From Anabaena cylindrica PCC 7122 (lineage in GTDB: Bacteria; Cyanobacteriota; Cyanobacteriia; Cyanobacteriales; Nostocaceae): DNA of 64,000 nt. The DNA lies in the NCBI RefSeq assembly GCF_000317695.1, contig NC_019771.1, positions 1,864,001-1,928,000 on the forward strand, read 5' to 3'. Under the pieces are notes generated by a model. That model saw only the letters and a program-made list of their open reading frames with translations, ran no database searches and was not told the origin of the DNA. This document shows positions 8,233-16,624 of this stretch, one piece after another; within the stretch, counting starts at the first letter, position 1, and every line of letters begins with the position of its first letter. The translations under genes were made by a program, and so were the position numbers.

Positions 8233-9900
8233 ATGAAAGAGTCTCAAGAAGCCATACAAACCCTAGATATAGACCATTTAGGAATAGTAGCGGGAATAAT
8301 AGACGAGATGGAATTGGTAGAAGAAGTGAATAAAATGGTAGGAATAAAAACAAAAGAAACCCTAACACCAGGACAAGTAGTAAAAGCAATGATCTTAAAT
8401 GGATTAGGGTTTTTAAGCGCCCCATTATACCTATTTGGAGAATTTTTCGTAGGAAAAGCAACAGAACATCTAATAGGAGAAGGAGTATTACCAGAGCATT
8501 TAAATGACGACAAACTAGGAAGAGAACTAGACAAATATCATCAAATAGGAACAACAAAAATATTTACAGCAGTAGCCATAAAAGCAGCCCATAAATTCCA
8601 AGTAGAAACGGATATTATCCATTTAGATGGAACATCAATGAGTGTAGAAGGAGAGTACAAAAAAGAAATCGAAGAAATAGAACAAACAAAACAAGAAACA
8701 GCAGAGGATAAATTAGAAAGAGAACCAGAAATGAAAGCAATAGAAATAGTTCATGGATACTCAAGAGATAAAAGACCAGACCTCAAACAATTTATCATAG
8801 ACATGATAGTAACAGGAGATGGAGACATCCCATTATATTTAAAAGTAGACTCAGGAAATGTAGATGATAAAAGTGTATTTGTAGAGAGATTAAAAGAATT
8901 TAAAAAACAATGGACATTTGAGGGAATAAGTGTAGCAGATAGTGCCTTGTATACAACAGAAAACTTAGCAGCAATGAGAGAACTGAAATGGATAACAAGA
9001 GTACCAATAAGTATCAAAGAAGCAAAAAATAAAATCGTAGATATAAAAGAATCAGAATGGAAAAATGGTCAAATACCAGGCTATAAAATAGCAGCCAAAG
9101 AATCAGAATATGGAGGCATAAAACAAAGATGGATAATCGTCGAAAGTGAAATCAGAAAAAAATCAAGTATCCAACAGGTAGAAAAACAAGTAAAAAAACA
9201 GGAATCAAAAGCAAAAGCCGCACTCAGTAAACTATCCAGGCAAGAGTTTGCCTGTCAGGCAGATGCTAAAATAGCAATAGAAAAGCTATCAAAATCCTGG
9301 AAATATCACCAAACAAAAGAAATTGAATACATAGAGAAACCAGAATATAAAACAGCAGGTAGACCAAGCAAATTGACCGAACCAAGTCAAATAAAATATC
9401 AAGTTAAAGGTGAAATAGAAACAAGGGGAGAAGTAATAGAAACTGAAAAAATCAAAGCAGGGAGATTTATATTAGCAACGAATGTATTAGATAGAAATGA
9501 ATTGAGTGATGAACAGGTATTAGAAGAATACAAAGCTCAACAGTCTAACGAAAGAGGATTTAGATTTTTAAAAGACCCATTGTTTTTTACATCAAGCGTA
9601 TTTGTCAAAACCCCGGAAAGAGTAGAAGCAATAGCAATGATAGTGGGATTGTGTTTGTTAGTCTATAACCTTGCCCAAAGAAAATTAAGGCAAGAATTAG
9701 CTAAATTTGATGATGGGATTAGAAATCAAGTTAAGAAAATCACAAATAAACCGACAATGAGGTGGGTATTTCAGATGTTTCAGGCTGTACATTTGGTAAT
9801 CATAAATGGACAGAAACAAATGAGCAATTTAACGGAGGAACGTGAAAAGATTGTCAGATATTTAGGAAAGAGTTGTAGTAAATATTATCTAATTACTTGA
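8233..9900 (+). CDS. IS1634 family transposase
   Basis: The 555-residue protein starts at an ATG preceded by GAGAGGGG. The N-terminal region (about 1-110, beginning with DIDHLGIVAGIIDEM) matches the DUF4277-type domain of this family. The catalytic domain contains HLDGTSMSVEGEY with the first Asp, then GDGDIPLYLKVDSGNVDD, and the C-terminal YKAQQSNERGFRFLK. That last stretch follows the IS4-group Y-x2-R-x3-E-x6-K signature, with Gln in place of Arg. An insertion rich in Lys and Glu (about 300-380) sits between the catalytic segments. Codon use is very A-rich. The gene is uninterrupted and may be functional. Confidence 0.93.
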   Translation: MKESQEAIQTLDIDHLGIVAGIIDEMELVEEVNKMVGIKTKETLTPGQVVKAMILNGLGFLSAPLYLFGEFFVGKATEHLIGEGVLPEHLNDDKLGRELDKYHQIGTTKIFTAVAIKAAHKFQVETDIIHLDGTSMSVEGEYKKEIEEIEQTKQETAEDKLEREPEMKAIEIVHGYSRDKRPDLKQFIIDMIVTGDGDIPLYLKVDSGNVDDKSVFVERLKEFKKQWTFEGISVADSALYTTENLAAMRELKWITRVPISIKEAKNKIVDIKESEWKNGQIPGYKIAAKESEYGGIKQRWIIVESEIRKKSSIQQVEKQVKKQESKAKAALSKLSRQEFACQADAKIAIEKLSKSWKYHQTKEIEYIEKPEYKTAGRPSKLTEPSQIKYQVKGEIETRGEVIETEKIKAGRFILATNVLDRNELSDEQVLEEYKAQQSNERGFRFLKDPLFFTSSVFVKTPERVEAIAMIVGLCLLVYNLAQRKLRQELAKFDDGIRNQVKKITNKPTMRWVFQMFQAVHLVIINGQKQMSNLTEEREKIVRYLGKSCSKYYLIT

Positions 9901-10181
9901 TGTGGTTTATTTGACCTAAAAGATGTAGAAAGTTCAAGGGTAAAAGTAGTAAATAGAAGTTTTTAGCGAAGACGGAAATATTCTTGGCTTTAATTGTCAT
10001 GTTTATTTTACCGAAAATGACTACTTTAATTGAGAGAGAGAATCTATTTTAAAAACTTGTGGAGTTCTCTTACTTAATAAGCTCTATCTTTTGGCAAATA
10101 AAGTTAAATTCAGCCAGAAAAATTAGGTAGATAAAATTTTCCTAGCTAGAATTTTTCAAAAATATCAATAATCTGAGTCAC

Positions 10182-10203
10182 ATCTGCGGAATGTGGGTTG
10201 TAC
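10182..10203 (+). repeat. Right terminal inverted repeat and right target-site duplication of the IS
   Basis: ATCTGCGGAATGTGGG at 10182-10197 is the right end of the element; TTGTAC at 10198-10203 repeats the left target site exactly. Confidence 0.95.
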
Positions 10204-10938
10204 GATAAAGATATTTGGTATATCGCTAACTATATTTACCATACAGTTGTTTATAGTAAAGAGAACTTTCAGTGTAATCATTTGTCATTAAATGAAATAT
10301 GCAAAAGTTTAACCACCGAAAGCTATGATTTTCAGAGTTTACTTGAAAATATTTCCCAAAGAGTTTCCCCTATATTTTACGTTTGGTTCTACTTCAAAGA
10401 AGCCAAAAGGAATAATTTTAATCATCTTATAAATAACGAAGCATTTGGAACAATTTTGAACTTTCAAAATAGTCAATTCGACAATATTGGAGATGAGAAG
10501 ACATTATTTCAAAGCATTGAAGATAGAGTACAAGATACATTACAAAAACTAAAAGAAGTAATGGATGATGATGCTTGGTATGACTCAATTCTTATACATG
10601 GTATTCCTGATATACAAAATCGGTTAATAGAACAATACTCAATACGTCCAGAAGATATTTTGTCATTTTGCTGTGGACATGGTGTATTAGACCAATTTGT
10701 TGAGCCTTTTATGAGAAAACTCATTACAATATTAAAGAATTTAAAAATAGAAGAAGTAAAAAAGGCTCTAAGTGAATACAAAGATATTAATAACACAATT
10801 AGTCGTATCGAAAATCTTGGAAGACGAGACGTTAAGACTATGTTAAACACCAGTTTAATATATCTCCTTCTTTATAATGCTGTCGAAAATCAACAGATGC
10901 AAGAAATCAAAGACAAACTAGCTAGAGAACTGAATTAG
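10198..10938 (+). pseudogene. DUF4435/TOPRIM-like effector, 3' part (split by IS)
   Basis: The frame resumes with YDKDIWYIANYIYHTVVYSK directly after the right target duplication. The segment YHTVVYSKENFQCN corresponds to the 'xYSxENY' motif typical of DUF4435 proteins. The remaining about 200 residues are helical and lack membrane segments. The TTG within the target duplication could serve as a start, so a separate C-terminal polypeptide of about 246 residues is conceivable. No Shine-Dalgarno is evident because the upstream bases belong to the IS end. No other inactivating change is seen, in keeping with recent disruption. A hairpin overlaps the stop codon. Confidence 0.8.
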
Positions 10939-10960
10939 TGCGATCGCTACATCGCACTAA
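10935..10960 (+). terminator. Perfect 10-bp hairpin overlapping the effector stop codon
   Basis: TTAGTGCGAT at 10935-10944 pairs with ATCGCACTAA at 10951-10960 around a 6-base loop that continues a HIP1 octamer. The stop codon TAG lies inside the left arm. A/T-rich sequence follows. This probably ends the defence operon transcript. Confidence 0.7.
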
Positions 10961-11013
10961 GAATTTATTTCTACAAGGGTTCTAGGATACGCATATTTAA
11001 ATTCGGTCGATAT

Positions 11014-11724
11014 CTATTTTTTATACCAAGCTTGCCGCCATTGTTTCATTTGGTTAATCTCTGCATCTTGGGATTTGATGATATTTTCAGCCAATTTTTT
11101 AATTTCAGGACGCTGAGATTTTTGCAAAGCATCTTTTGCCATCACTACAGCTGCTTCATGGTGAGGAATCATGGCGTTGATAAAGCGCAGGTCAAATTCT
11201 GCATCAGCTGCACCTAAATCCATATTCATCATCATGGCTTGCTTTTGCTCAGGTGACATTTCCATGTCATGTCCCATTTTGGCATCATAAGCCATTGGTT
11301 TATCTCCCGCTTTGGGATACCAAGTTGTACGCCACTGTTTCATCTGGGTGATTTCTTGGTTTTGTGCGTTGGTTATTTCGTCTCCTAGCTTTTTGATTTC
11401 AGGGCGTTTCGATTTCTGTTCTATTTCTTTGGCCATTACGGTTGCACCCTGATGGTGGGGAATCATGGCATCAATAAAGCGTAAATCATAGTTGGCATCG
11501 GCTGGGCCTAAATCCATTGTCATGCTGTGATTCATCATGCCACTACCATGATCCATTGGTTGCTTGTCATTTGTAGTAGTGGCAGTGGTGGCAGGGTTGG
11601 ATGCTTGGTTTTGGGAATCAGTTGTAGAACAGGCCGTTAACAATCCACTGGGTACAGAAGCGATCGCTACTAAGGTCAATGACAAGAAGCTGTTTTTTAG
11701 TGTAGAAAGTTGCATAGGGAGCAT
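11014..11724 (-). CDS. Lipoprotein with two DUF305 domains
   Basis: The 236-residue protein has an N-terminal signal with lipobox LLTAC near residue 32, so it is probably lipid-anchored in the periplasm. Two homologous DUF305 (ferritin-like helical) units follow: DLRFIDAMIPHHQGATVMAK and DLRFINAMIPHHEAAVVMAK, each ending in a QMKQWR-type tail followed by WYP or WYK. The first is preceded by a Met/His-rich segment (DHGSGMMNHSMTM) and the linker also has many Met residues, which suggests copper or other metal binding, as proposed for some DUF305 proteins. The internal duplication gives nearly equal halves. It stands alone between the defence island and a tandem-repeat tract. Confidence 0.88.
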   Translation of the reverse strand: MLPMQLSTLKNSFLSLTLVAIASVPSGLLTACSTTDSQNQASNPATTATTTNDKQPMDHGSGMMNHSMTMDLGPADANYDLRFIDAMIPHHQGATVMAKEIEQKSKRPEIKKLGDEITNAQNQEITQMKQWRTTWYPKAGDKPMAYDAKMGHDMEMSPEQKQAMMMNMDLGAADAEFDLRFINAMIPHHEAAVVMAKDALQKSQRPEIKKLAENIIKSQDAEINQMKQWRQAWYKK

Positions 11725-11805
11725 CTAAATATTTCCTGATTTCATTCTAAAGTCTCTAGTTAGCTGGAGAGTCAAGCCTTGATGTAATTTATTTTGAGTA
11801 AGAAT

Positions 11806-11885
<80 letters not shown>

Positions 11886-12077
11886 AATATTTTTCTCTTC
11901 TGTTAAGAGTTCCCTGCTATATCAAATATTCTGTATCCTGAATCCTTCCCAATTACCAATTACCCATTACCCATAAACTTAGCTTTCATTTCCTCTAGTT
12001 CTTTGTCTATAGGATTATTACTAGTAGGTACAGATGTAGGATTAGATGGTTGTTCAGGAACATTTTGTGGTTGTACC

Positions 12078-13100
12078 TTACCACCTGTAAATTGTGTTTT
12101 TTAGTTCTTGTAATTCTTTTTCAATTTCAGGAGAAGTTTGATTAAAAACAGTGGGGGGAGAAGTAAGGGATACTGGGGTGACGGGTTTAGTGATTATCGC
12201 GGTTGGGATATTTGCTGGTGACTGGTGACGATTTAAATGATTAAGAACTTCATCAGTTGTTTGGTAGCGACGGCTGGGGATGCTTTCTACCATTTTGTCA
12301 ATAATCTGATTCAATTCTTTACTGACGGGAGTTTTAAGATATTGTCCCCAAATCCAAGTCGCATTGTGGGTATCATAGCTGTCGAAGGGAGATCGCTCTG
12401 TTAAAAGATTAATACAAGTTACACCTAAACTATAAATATCACTGGCAAAAATCGCCCTCCCTCGCATTTGTTCTGGTGCGACATATTCGGGACTACCTAT
12501 ACTTGTACCTGTGTGATTCAAAGCTGTGCCTGTGGCAGATTTAGCAGCCCCAAAATCTACTACAACGAGTTTATGATCACTACTCCGACGAATAATATTT
12601 TCTGGCTTAATATCTCGATGAATAACTTGTCTAGCATGACAAAATTGCAGCACTGGCAATAAATCATTCAATAATTGCCGAATCTGCGTTTCATTAAAAG
12701 CACCTTTATGTGCTAATTCCTGGGCTAAATTGAGTCCATCAATAAATTCCTGTACTAAATACTGCCTATCATCTTGGCTACAATATGCCAAAAGTGCAGG
12801 AATTTGGGAATGTTGCCCCAATTCGTCTAACTGTACTGCTTCTTGATTAAATAATTCTACCGCTTTTTGTACCGTATTTGTACCTTGGGCTTGGGGGTAA
12901 AATTGCTTAATGACACAGGGTGGTTTTGAGGGTTTATCCTCGTCTACTGCTAAAAAAGTCCTACCAAAACCACCTTGTCCGATGGGTTTAATAGCGCGAT
13001 AGCGTTCTTTAAGAAGTAACTTCGTGCCACAAGTTAGACAAAACTTGACATCATTAGGGTTTTCAGGTTTGGAACAATGGGGGTTCAGACAGTAACTCAT
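12078..13100 (-). CDS. Serine/threonine protein kinase with N-terminal zinc ribbon (C-terminal tail frameshifted)
   Basis: The protein starts with a four-cysteine ribbon (C4, C9 and CLTC at about 21-24), followed by a Hanks-type kinase domain at about 33-290. The glycine loop GQGGFGRTF, catalytic HRDIKPENI, DFGAAK and the activation segment GSPEYVAPEQ are all present, so it should be active. Such ribbon-kinases are common in filamentous cyanobacteria and are cytoplasmic when, as here, no membrane segment follows. After ELQELKNT the frame stops soon (IYRW), but the +1 frame continues for about 45 residues with EQPSNPTSVP and DKELEEMKAKF, a second copy of the preceding EKELQELK pattern, to a stop at 11960. 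Removing one A from the six-A run (12097-12102) joins them, giving ELKTQF. This is a recent frameshift, an assembly error, or a slippery site. Confidence 0.9.
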   Translation of the reverse strand: MSYCLNPHCSKPENPNDVKFCLTCGTKLLLKERYRAIKPIGQGGFGRTFLAVDEDKPSKPPCVIKQFYPQAQGTNTVQKAVELFNQEAVQLDELGQHSQIPALLAYCSQDDRQYLVQEFIDGLNLAQELAHKGAFNETQIRQLLNDLLPVLQFCHARQVIHRDIKPENIIRRSSDHKLVVVDFGAAKSATGTALNHTGTSIGSPEYVAPEQMRGRAIFASDIYSLGVTCINLLTERSPFDSYDTHNATWIWGQYLKTPVSKELNQIIDKMVESIPSRRYQTTDEVLNHLNRHQSPANIPTAIITKPVTPVSLTSPPTVFNQTSPEIEKELQELKNTIYRW

Positions 13101-13475
13101 AAAAAAATAACTCGTACTTGTCTTTATTGTGCCTTGTGGGTTGCCAAAGGGTGATGATTAAATTTTGGCAGGAGTTAGGAGGCAGAAGGGAAACTGACCC
13201 CTAAGTTTAAGTCAATAGCTTAAAGTTCTATCTGGGATAGCATTTTAGGGTTTTTAGTGTAACAATTTAAGCCAGTAAAGATGAAAATTTCTGATTACTT
13301 AAGAAATTTAAGTATGAGTTCGTGTCAGTTGATTTGGTTGGTAAACAAGTGATTTTCTTATGTAAAATTGCCTAATTTTTGGTGACAGAGTTAAATATTT
13401 TACACATTTGAGATATTCTCAGTCTCCCTGTATTGGATTAATGATAATGCCTATTAATGACAACAAGGTGAAACT
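13101..13475 (+). other. Intergenic region upstream of the signalling operon
   Basis: This 375-base A/T-rich stretch separates the divergent kinase gene from the hybrid-kinase operon. It must hold both promoters. An AAGGTG ribosome-binding sequence sits just before the ATG at 13476. No repeat, RNA gene or clear operator was seen. Confidence 0.5.
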
Positions 13476-16400
13476 ATGCAAACAATATTATGGGAATTAT
13501 TTCCGCGTTTTTTGGTGGATAATTCATATATGCCCCATGGACATTGCTATCTCTGGCAAACGCCTCTTGTCGGTTTGCATTTAGTCAGTGATGCGCTAAT
13601 TGCGATCGCTTATTTCTCTATTCCAGTCATGCTGATCTACTTTGTCCGCAAGCGGAGTGATATTCCCTTCTCCAAAGTATTTATCCTCTTTGGGGCATTT
13701 ATTGTCCTCTGTGGTATCGGACACCTGCTTGATATTTGGACTCTATGGCATCCAGACTACTGGATTTCTGGCATTGAACGCGCTATGACTGCTTTAGTGT
13801 CTTGTTATACGGCTTTACAACTAATAGAACTCCTGCCGCAATTTTTGGCATTAAGAACACCAGAACACTTAGAAAGCATCAACAAAGAATTAGAAAAGCA
13901 AATAGCAGAACGGCAACGCACCGAAGAAACTTTGGAAATGATTGTAGCTGGAACTGCTTCGGTGACTGGAAACGATTTTTTTCCGGCGCTGGTGCAGAAC
14001 CTAGCCACAGCCTTAAATGTGTCCTACGCGCTAGTGTCTAAAACTGTTAATAATTCCACACCTAGTCTGCGTACTTTGGCGCTTTGGGCTGTCTCCAATT
14101 TAGCAGAAAATATTGAATATGAATTAACGGATACTCCTTGCCAAAAAGTAGTAGAGAATCGGGTATTGTGTTCTTATCCAAGTCAGTTGCAAGAGCTTTT
14201 TCCTCATCCTCCATTGCTCAAAAACATGGACGCACAGAGTTATGTAGGCTTGCCCTTACTAGATATCAATCAAAATGTGATTGGTAATCTCTGCATTATT
14301 GATGTTAAACCATTTATAGTAGATGAGCGCACCACAACACTATTGAACGTATTTGCCGCACGAGCTGCTGCTGAACTGCAACGACAATGGGCAGAAGAAG
14401 AAAAAGACCATGCTTATGAAGAACTAGAATTCCGAGTTGAAGAGCGTACTGCTGCACTTGTCAAAGCCAATAACGCCCTGGAAAGTGAAATTAGCGAACG
14501 AATTGCCGCTGAAGTTGCGATGAGGGCGATGGCAGAGCGGGAACAGGCGATTAACAGGGTAATTTTGCGAATGCGTCAAACCCTGAATTTGGAATCAATT
14601 TTTAATATCACCACTACAGAATTACGACAAACTATAGAGTGCGATCGCGTTTTGATTTATCGCTTCCAACCCGATTGGAGTGGGGAATTAGTTTCTGAGT
14701 CAGTAAATCAAAAATGGAATATCTTGCTACCTGGACGAGCAAAAGATCCCAAACTTACCCAAACCGCTGTAGATCAACCCAATTGTGTCACCACTAAACT
14801 GAGTACTACAGATGTTTTGAGCCATGATACCTATTTACAAGACAACAAAGGCGGTATGTTGCGCCAAAAAAATACCTACTGCTGCGTTAATGATATCTAC
14901 ACAGCCGGATTTGATTCTTGCTATCTCAATCTTTTAGAAGAATTGCAAGCACGAGCTTATATTATTACTCCCATCTTTTGCGGCAAAAAGCTCTGGGGTT
15001 TGTTGGCAGTTTATCAAAATAGTAATTCCCGCAACTGGCAACAGGCAGAAATTGGTATTGTCACCCAAATTGGTAATCAATTGGGGGTAGCGGTGCAACA
15101 AGCAGAACTACTTGCCCAAACCCAGCAACAGGCAGAGGAACTCAAACGAGCTAAAGAAGCTGCTGATGCTGCGAATCGGGCTAAAAGTGAATTTTTGGCG
15201 AATATGAGTCATGAACTGCGTACCCCCCTCAACGCCATTCTGGGCTTTACTCAGTTGATGCAGCAGGATAAATCCTTAACTATTGACTATCAACGGTATA
15301 TAGAAATTATTAACCAAAGTGGTGAACATTTGTTAGCGCTGATTAATGATGTGCTGGAGATGTCGAAAATTGAAGCTGGCAGGATTTCACTCTATAAAAC
15401 AGAGTTTGATTTGCATAAGTTGCTTTACAGTTTGGAAGCCATGTTTCTGATGAAATCACAATCTAAAGGCATACAACTAAGGTTTAACTGTGATATTAGT
15501 GTTCCTCAGCATATCAAAACTGATGAAAACAAATTGCGTCAGGTACTCATTAATCTGTTAGGCAATGCCATTAAGTTTACTGAAAAAGGAAGTGTATCCT
15601 TGCGAGTTAGTAGTCAGGAGTCATTTACTGGGGATGCAGGAAGAGAGAATATCCTCTTATTCGCAATTGAGGATACAGGCCCTGGTATTGCCGTCGAAGA
15701 ACTGAGTGATTTATTTCAGGCATTTCAGCAAACACAAGCAGGTCAAAGATCTAAAGAAGGAACAGGTTTAGGATTGGGAATCAGTCAGCGGTTTGTGCAG
15801 TTGATGGGTGGAGAAATTAGTGTTACTAGCAAACTAGGACAAGGTAGTTGTTTCAGTTTTAGTATTCCAGTTAGTTTGACAAAAGCAATCCCTAATTCCA
15901 GTTCATTTCCCGTTGATCATGCAATCAGTATTGTACCTGGGCAGCACTATCGGATTATGATTGCTGAAGATAATGCTACTAACAGATTGCTACTGAGTAA
16001 AATCTTGATCAGATTAGGCTTTGAAGTGAAGGAAGCTGAAAATGGACAAATTGCGATCGCACTCTGGCAGCAATGGCAACCTCACCTCACCTTTATGGAT
16101 ATGCATATGCCTATTATTGATGGCTATCAAGCAACTCAGCGCATCCGTCAACTAGAACAAGAATTAGCAACTGAACAAAGTTTCACCCCGACTAAAATTA
16201 TTGCTCTCACTGCCAGTGCTTTTACCGAACAGCGACAGGAAAGCTTAGACGCAGGTTGTGACGATTTTGTTAGCAAACCATTCCGCTGGGAAGAAATTCT
16301 AGAAATCTTATCCAAGTATCTTCAAATAGAATACTTGTATGAATCGACTTCTGACAGTGATATTACCCTGAACACAATTTCGTTTTCATCCGAATATGTT

Positions 16401-16604
16401 CTTGATCAAAAGGCCTTAGCTATTATGCCAGCGGAATGGATTCATGAATTACACTTTGCGGCAGTCCAAGGTAATGATATGAGTAGTCTTCACCTCATTG
16501 CTCAAATCCCCCCTGAGCAAACTTCTTTGATTGCAGCCTTAACGGGACTGATTGAAAGTTATCAGTTTGACAAATTGATGTTATTAACGCAACCAAAAGA
16601 ATGA
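13476..16604 (+). CDS. Ethylene-receptor-like hybrid histidine kinase with two GAF domains (one phytochrome-like) and a receiver
   Basis: The 1042-residue protein begins with three membrane helices that closely match plant ETR1 and cyanobacterial Slr1212 ethylene-binding domains: [20 protein letters not shown] supplies Asp39, and [15 protein letters not shown] supplies Cys79 and His83, the copper/ethylene ligands with the correct spacing. A GAF domain follows (about 160-300), then coiled coil, then a second GAF (about 365-550) with CDRVLIYRF and [11 protein letters not shown]. Cys482 lies where phytochromes and cyanobacteriochromes attach bilin, though Tyr replaces the usual His after it. Next come a HisKA domain ([10 protein letters not shown], His579), an ATPase domain (DTGPGIA, GTGLGLG), and a receiver with TFMDMHMP. 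It leads an operon with a GGDEF-EAL protein (20-base gap) and a REC-kinase, so ethylene and/or light may feed into cyclic-di-GMP. Bilin binding is inferred. Confidence 0.9.
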   Translation: MQTILWELFPRFLVDNSYMPHGHCYLWQTPLVGLHLVSDALIAIAYFSIPVMLIYFVRKRSDIPFSKVFILFGAFIVLCGIGHLLDIWTLWHPDYWISGIERAMTALVSCYTALQLIELLPQFLALRTPEHLESINKELEKQIAERQRTEETLEMIVAGTASVTGNDFFPALVQNLATALNVSYALVSKTVNNSTPSLRTLALWAVSNLAENIEYELTDTPCQKVVENRVLCSYPSQLQELFPHPPLLKNMDAQSYVGLPLLDINQNVIGNLCIIDVKPFIVDERTTTLLNVFAARAAAELQRQWAEEEKDHAYEELEFRVEERTAALVKANNALESEISERIAAEVAMRAMAEREQAINRVILRMRQTLNLESIFNITTTELRQTIECDRVLIYRFQPDWSGELVSESVNQKWNILLPGRAKDPKLTQTAVDQPNCVTTKLSTTDVLSHDTYLQDNKGGMLRQKNTYCCVNDIYTAGFDSCYLNLLEELQARAYIITPIFCGKKLWGLLAVYQNSNSRNWQQAEIGIVTQIGNQLGVAVQQAELLAQTQQQAEELKRAKEAADAANRAKSEFLANMSHELRTPLNAILGFTQLMQQDKSLTIDYQRYIEIINQSGEHLLALINDVLEMSKIEAGRISLYKTEFDLHKLLYSLEAMFLMKSQSKGIQLRFNCDISVPQHIKTDENKLRQVLINLLGNAIKFTEKGSVSLRVSSQESFTGDAGRENILLFAIEDTGPGIAVEELSDLFQAFQQTQAGQRSKEGTGLGLGISQRFVQLMGGEISVTSKLGQGSCFSFSIPVSLTKAIPNSSSFPVDHAISIVPGQHYRIMIAEDNATNRLLLSKILIRLGFEVKEAENGQIAIALWQQWQPHLTFMDMHMPIIDGYQATQRIRQLEQELATEQSFTPTKIIALTASAFTEQRQESLDAGCDDFVSKPFRWEEILEILSKYLQIEYLYESTSDSDITLNTISFSSEYVLDQKALAIMPAEWIHELHFAAVQGNDMSSLHLIAQIPPEQTSLIAALTGLIESYQFDKLMLLTQPKE

Positions 16605-16624
16605 GGATATTTTAAGGTAAATTT

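Larger units (their letters stand above)
8097..10197 (+). mobile_element. Complete IS1634-type (IS4 superfamily) insertion sequence
   Basis: The element is 2101 bases with perfect 16-base terminal inverted repeats and a 6-base direct duplication, TTGTAC, on either side (8091-8096, 10198-10203). It has one transposase gene reading left to right, a hairpin terminator near its left end, and about 280 bases after the transposase with no recognisable gene. Duplication length and transposase size fit the IS1634 family. The perfect ends and the open transposase suggest a recent insertion. It splits the DUF4435 gene; removing the element plus one duplication restores the frame exactly. Confidence 0.95.

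Noticed and set aside
8189..8557. Leucine-rich frame opposite the transposase
   Set aside because: It is the antisense shadow of the A-rich transposase gene.
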